Positions 42,822-45,191 of a stretch of DNA of 45,191 bases are shown here, one piece after another. Numbering within the stretch: the first letter of the stretch is position 1; each line of letters opens with the position of its first letter. Under the pieces are notes generated by a model. The model saw only the letters and a program-made list of their open reading frames with translations. It searched no databases and was not told where the DNA came from. Position numbers and translations under genes: made by a program. Source of the stretch: DATKSG01 sp035531775 (GTDB taxonomy: Bacteria > Actinomycetota > Acidimicrobiia > Acidimicrobiales > UBA8190); the NCBI GenBank assembly GCA_035531775.1, contig DATKSG010000022.1:1-45191 (forward strand), given 5' to 3'.

Positions 42822-42827
42822 CCGACA

Positions 42828-42833
42828 AGGCTA
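42828..42833 (-). promoter_or_regulatory. Putative -10 element for leaderless ATPase gene
   Basis: TAGCCT on the minus strand, 6 nt before GTG 42821. Confidence 0.4.
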
Positions 42834-42840
42834 GCAAGCA

Positions 42841-42865
42841 AAGTCAACTTAAGAAAAGTGTACTT
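42841..42865. promoter_or_regulatory. Twin AAGTnnACTT operators upstream of the ATPase
   Basis: AAGTCAACTT (42841-42850) and AAGTGTACTT (42856-42865) are two short palindromes with identical arms, 15 bp apart start to start. They lie immediately upstream of the predicted -10. The stretch is AT-rich compared with the surrounding DNA. Confidence 0.5.
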
Positions 42866-42878
42866 ACTACTCGAGAAA

Positions 42879-43129
42879 TGTAGTCCAAACGCTTTCCGCG
42901 GAACCCAGGTATTCCTGTACCGGGCGGAGAAAGTCCTGGTCGGAGGGCGGAGGGAGTGGGATTCGAGCCCACCGGCCTTGTGGGCCAAGGCTTTTCAAGT
43001 GGGATCTGATCGTCTCCATGACTCATCAGCCTTCGCCGATTGTGCCTGTTACCGGCACCTGCATTCCCGACAGTGATCGACCTTCGCGCCGTTTTGTCGG
43101 GAGTTGTAGTCCATTTTGTAGTCCAAACG
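42879..43129 (+). repeat. Direct repeats TGTAGTCCA flanking the tRNA-Ser remnant
   Basis: TGTAGTCCAAACG occurs at 42879-42891 and 43117-43129, and the shorter TGTAGTCCA again at 43105-43113. The long copies bracket the tRNA fragment and could be arm-type integrase sites or remains of element ends. Apart from these and the tRNA fragment, the 42834-43135 stretch carries no gene I can support. Confidence 0.5.
42948..42999 (-). pseudogene. 3' fragment of tRNA-Ser (UGA), likely integration scar
   Basis: On the minus strand 52 nt read as the 3' part of a tRNA-Ser. Anticodon loop CTTGAAA, 3' stem AGCCT, a long variable arm (GGCC/GGCC stem), T-arm GTGGG-CTCGAAT-CCCAC, acceptor 3' strand TCCCTCC and discriminator G can be followed. 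The bases 5' of the anticodon loop do not pair with AGCCT, and no matching GGAGGGA acceptor strand is found upstream. It is not a functional tRNA. The break at the anticodon loop is a classic tyrosine-integrase crossover point. Confidence 0.75.
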
Positions 43130-43135
43130 TGGCGT

Positions 43136-43163
43136 CATAAATGAAACAACTGTTTCGTTTATG
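43136..43163. promoter_or_regulatory. 13-bp inverted repeat operator of the MNT-HEPN operon
   Basis: CATAAATGAAACA (43136-43148), 2 nt, TGTTTCGTTTATG (43151-43163): arms complementary at 12 of 13 positions. The right arm covers the -35 position for TAGAGT at 43176, so binding would block the promoter. The winged-helix protein encoded next is the natural candidate. Confidence 0.7.
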
Positions 43164-43175
43164 AGGGGACTGCGC

Positions 43176-43181
43176 TAGAGT
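43176..43181 (+). promoter_or_regulatory. Putative -10 element for leaderless MNT gene
   Basis: TAGAGT ends 6 nt before GTG 43188; the inverted repeat lies 12 bp upstream. Confidence 0.5.
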
Positions 43182-43187
43182 GGTCCC

Positions 43188-43823
43188 GTGGACTTCCTTC
43201 GTCCCGTCGAAGCGGTCATCCCTGGCGCTCAAGGAAAGCTCCTTGCCGTCTTCGCCCAGACCACGGCCGGCCTCAGCGTTCGTACCGCTGCTCGCCTTTC
43301 GGGCGTGAGCCTCGCCCAGACCTCGCGAATCCTCCCCGAGCTCGCCGCCCTCGGCATCCTCGAACGCTCCGAGGTCCCCCCGTCGACTGTCTACCGGCTC
43401 GTCGAGGGCAATGTGGCGTCTCGCGCCATCAAACAATTGGCGCGTTCCCGTGACCTCGTGCTCGCTGAACTTGGCGAAGTGGCAAAGGCGATGCCAACCC
43501 CGCCGCTCAGCATCGTGGTATTCGGATCGTTCGCTCGGGGCGACGCGGGCCCCGAGAGCGACGTCGACGTCGTCATGGTCCACCAAAGCGGGGTCGACGC
43601 CACGTCGATGTGGTCCGAGGGGGTTGAGGAATGGCGCCGTGTCGTTAGACAGCTGACCGGCAATGAGGTCGAGGTGATGGAAGTCGACGAGTGCGTCATC
43701 GGGCCGCGGCTGCGGTCACGACGACCGGTGTGGCGGGACATATCGAGAGAAGGCATCGCCATCTTTGGCAAGTCACTCGACGAGCTGCAGGCCCACCAGC
43801 CGAAGTCGCACGGCGTTGCCTAA
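43188..43823 (+). CDS. Winged-helix / minimal nucleotidyltransferase (MNT) fusion, antitoxin-like
   Basis: The 211-residue protein joins an N-terminal winged helix (TTAGLSVRTAARLSGVSLAQTSRILPELAALGILER, about residues 25-60) to a pol-beta-type nucleotidyltransferase. The latter has GSFARGDAGPESDVDVVMVH (Gly113, Asp125 and Asp127 as metal ligands) and VEVMEVDE as third acidic strand. MNT proteins pair with HEPN toxins, which some of them AMPylate. Here the HEPN gene follows with an 8-bp overlap. The fused DNA-binding domain and the palindrome before the gene predict autorepression. Confidence 0.85.
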   Translation: MDFLRPVEAVIPGAQGKLLAVFAQTTAGLSVRTAARLSGVSLAQTSRILPELAALGILERSEVPPSTVYRLVEGNVASRAIKQLARSRDLVLAELGEVAKAMPTPPLSIVVFGSFARGDAGPESDVDVVMVHQSGVDATSMWSEGVEEWRRVVRQLTGNEVEVMEVDECVIGPRLRSRRPVWRDISREGIAIFGKSLDELQAHQPKSHGVA

Positions 43824-44226
43824 ACAGCCACCCCGCACCAGGGCGGTCACGATCGCCCAGGCCAAGCGATACCTTGGCAAGGCGGAGGAGTTCTTGGCCT
43901 CCGCCAAGGACGACCTCACCCAGGGCCGTATGATCGCCGCCACCAGCTCGGCCGTCCACGCTGCCATCAGCGCAGGTGATGTCGTGACCGGGGTTCGGTC
44001 CGGCCAACGCTCTGCGGGGGACGCGCACAGTCAGGTCATGGAGCTGCTCCGAGCGTCCGGTCCCGACGGCGTGGAGCTGGCCAAGGACCTCACTCGTCTG
44101 GTGGCTCTCAAGCCGAAGGCGGAATACGACCCATCAGACATTGCCCCCGGAACCGCCCGTCAGGCCGTCGACCGGGCGGGCCGCTGCGTGGACATCGCCC
44201 GCCGCGTCATGGCTTCCCAAAAGTAG
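43816..44226 (+). CDS. HEPN-like protein, toxin-like partner of MNT
   Basis: The roughly 136-residue all-helical protein follows the MNT gene. YLGKAEEFLASAKDDLTQGRMIAATSSAVHAAISAGDVV is the typical first two HEPN helices. Arg65-x5-His71 (RSAGDAH) matches the Rx4-6H RNase motif, but the Tyr of the RX4HXY form that is AMPylated in characterised pairs is missing. No ATG is available; TTG 43816 (or TTG 43765) overlaps the MNT stop. RNase toxicity is inferred from motif and context only. Confidence 0.75.
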   Translation: MPKQPPRTRAVTIAQAKRYLGKAEEFLASAKDDLTQGRMIAATSSAVHAAISAGDVVTGVRSGQRSAGDAHSQVMELLRASGPDGVELAKDLTRLVALKPKAEYDPSDIAPGTARQAVDRAGRCVDIARRVMASQK

Positions 44227-44404
44227 ATCGTCGCCCTCGAAGATCAGTGGTGCGCGCCGGCGAATGGCAGACCGGCTGATTGATGTCCAAACCCTGCGCC
44301 CGCCGCTGCGACCTGAACTTTCCCGCCCTCCGTCGCGCCGAGCGACCGCATAAACCCAAACCAGACCCAGTGCACGCGCCATCGAGTTGCGTTGCGGCTC
44401 GCCG

Positions 44405-45099
44405 TCAGAGGCCGAAACCGTAATCGTGCTCGATGTCATGGTCGTAGTCATGGTCGTAGGACCGGGAGTGTTCGTGCTCCTGGACGTAGGTGCGTTCGGG
44501 CTGCGGGTTGAACTCACGCTCCACGTCCCCGCTGCCCTGGGCCGGCCTCCCACTCGGTGCCCGACACCTCGGAGTCGATCGCCTCGAGCCGACGGGGCAC
44601 CTCAGGGTGGTCCTCGAACCACCGGCTCCGTTCGCCGTCCTTGTGGGACAGGGAAGCGACCTTGTGCTCGGCTTTTTCGAGAGCATCGGTGAGCCGGCGG
44701 TCCTCCGCGGCGAGCAACGGCGCCACCTTCGCCCTGGCCTCCTGCACCTGCAGCTCGAGGGGGTCGATGGCGCGCCGGGCGTCGCGTCGCCCTCGGGAGG
44801 TCTTTTTGCTTGGCGTTGCGCTCGTTTCTGTATTGGCGATACCCAGCCATTGCCAATTCGTCTGCGGCCCGGCCCAGCTCCCCCTCCCAGTGCAACCCTT
44901 GTTGGCGCCGACGCCGATCGAGCTCACGCGCCGCGTCGTCGCGCTCGTCGATCGCCCGACGAAGGGCCAGCACCGAGGCGGTGACATAGGCCCGCTCCGA
45001 AATGTTCGGCCCCGCTCGACTCTCGGCGCCCCCGCACGGGTCCTCACGCCCGAACTGACACTTGCGGACGCGGGCGGCACCGCCGGATGGGATCCGACA
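44405..45099 (-). pseudogene. Frameshifted coiled-coil gene relic, possibly relaxase C-terminus
   Basis: On the minus strand three frames read as one charged helical protein. The first covers ERAYVTASVLALRRAIDERDD through NERNAKQK. The second, after an A5 run near 44803, covers KTSRGRRDARRAIDPLELQ to WFEDHPEVPRRLEAIDSEVSG. The third, after a G4 run near 44535, covers VEREFNPQPERTYVQEHEHSRSYDHDYDHD. Both shifts have the same sign and lie at homopolymers, so they are either decay or sequencing errors. The style resembles C-terminal coils of MobF/TraA relaxases, but this is weak. The 44227-44404 gap holds nothing I recognise. Confidence 0.45.
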
Positions 45100-45145
45100 T
45101 CACGGGGGCGTGGCCGGGCCAGCGCGCCAGGCCTGCCCGTCGCGT

Positions 45146-45151
45146 GATACT
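45146..45151 (+). promoter_or_regulatory. Putative -10 element of the last gene
   Basis: GATACT, one base from TATACT, 8 nt before GTG 45160. Confidence 0.35.
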
Positions 45152-45159
45152 GGCTGTCA

Positions 45160-45191
45160 GTGGACAGCTTCGATGTGGTGATCTTGGGGGG
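45160..45191 (+). CDS. Start of a flavoprotein-like oxidoreductase (3' end outside window)
   Basis: Only ten complete codons are visible, reading VDSFDVVILG plus GG. This is the usual beginning of an FAD-binding Rossmann protein such as dihydrolipoamide dehydrogenase or mercuric reductase. The GTG start follows a -10-like GATACT. The family assignment depends on sequence beyond the window. Confidence 0.5.
   Translation, partial: MDSFDVVILG

Noticed and set aside
42948..43018. Complete tRNA on the minus strand
   Set aside because: The 5' half does not form D-arm, anticodon or acceptor pairs with the 3' half; only a fragment is supported.

Overview
The window is a high-GC chromosome segment with many GTG starts, 4-bp ATGA/GTGA gene overlaps, a carD gene, a CysO-type sulfur carrier, a DUF3263/LytR_C pair, a coproheme decarboxylase and a RegX3-like regulator. 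This points to an actinobacterium. The order folB-folK-panC-panD-nadB-nadC-coaX-lysS suggests a deep lineage such as Acidimicrobiia, but that is inferred from gene content and remembered families only.

Left part (1-19 kb): a forward-strand metabolic run for folate (folB, folK), pantothenate and CoA (a DUF2520 dehydrogenase, panC, panD, coaX) and NAD (nadB, nadC), ending in lysS. A reverse-strand polyprenyl diphosphate synthase follows, then clpC, a phosphate-type MFS transporter behind a row of PHO-box-like 11-bp repeats, radA, disA, carD, ispD, ispF and an rlmB-type methyltransferase.

Middle (19-33 kb): a TetR/diiron oxygenase pair, tRNA-Thr(UGU), DUF3263 and a LytR_C membrane protein. Next come otsB, otsA, glycerate kinase and gpgS (trehalose and glucosylglycerate solutes). 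A SAM-I riboswitch then precedes a threonine-synthase-like gene and a CysO-like carrier. A convergent adenylate cyclase, CIRCE-controlled groEL, hemQ and a larE-NIL pair complete the block.

Right part (33-45 kb): a response regulator, chrA, a Nudix hydrolase, patatin, and a Cas4/AddB-like iron-sulfur nuclease with an uncharacterised partner. An esterase and a sulfotransferase follow. From about 41.3 kb the content is accessory: an ATPase with a predicted nuclease-like domain, a 52-nt 3' fragment of tRNA-Ser (likely an integration scar), a wHTH-MNT/HEPN toxin-antitoxin-like pair and a frameshifted gene relic. The window ends at the first codons of a flavoprotein-like gene.

Three signals stand out. 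(1) The SAM-I riboswitch controls thrC-cysO, which makes little sense for an ordinary threonine synthase and suggests carrier-dependent sulfur amino acid synthesis. (2) An identical CTGTCACAG-N8-minus-10 promoter, resembling the mycobacterial RecA-independent (PafBC) DNA-damage promoter, lies before radA and before the Cas4/AddB-like nuclease. (3) A -10-like hexamer sits 6-8 nt upstream of the start codon of about a dozen transcription-unit-leading genes, so leaderless transcription looks common. This was used to choose several starts.
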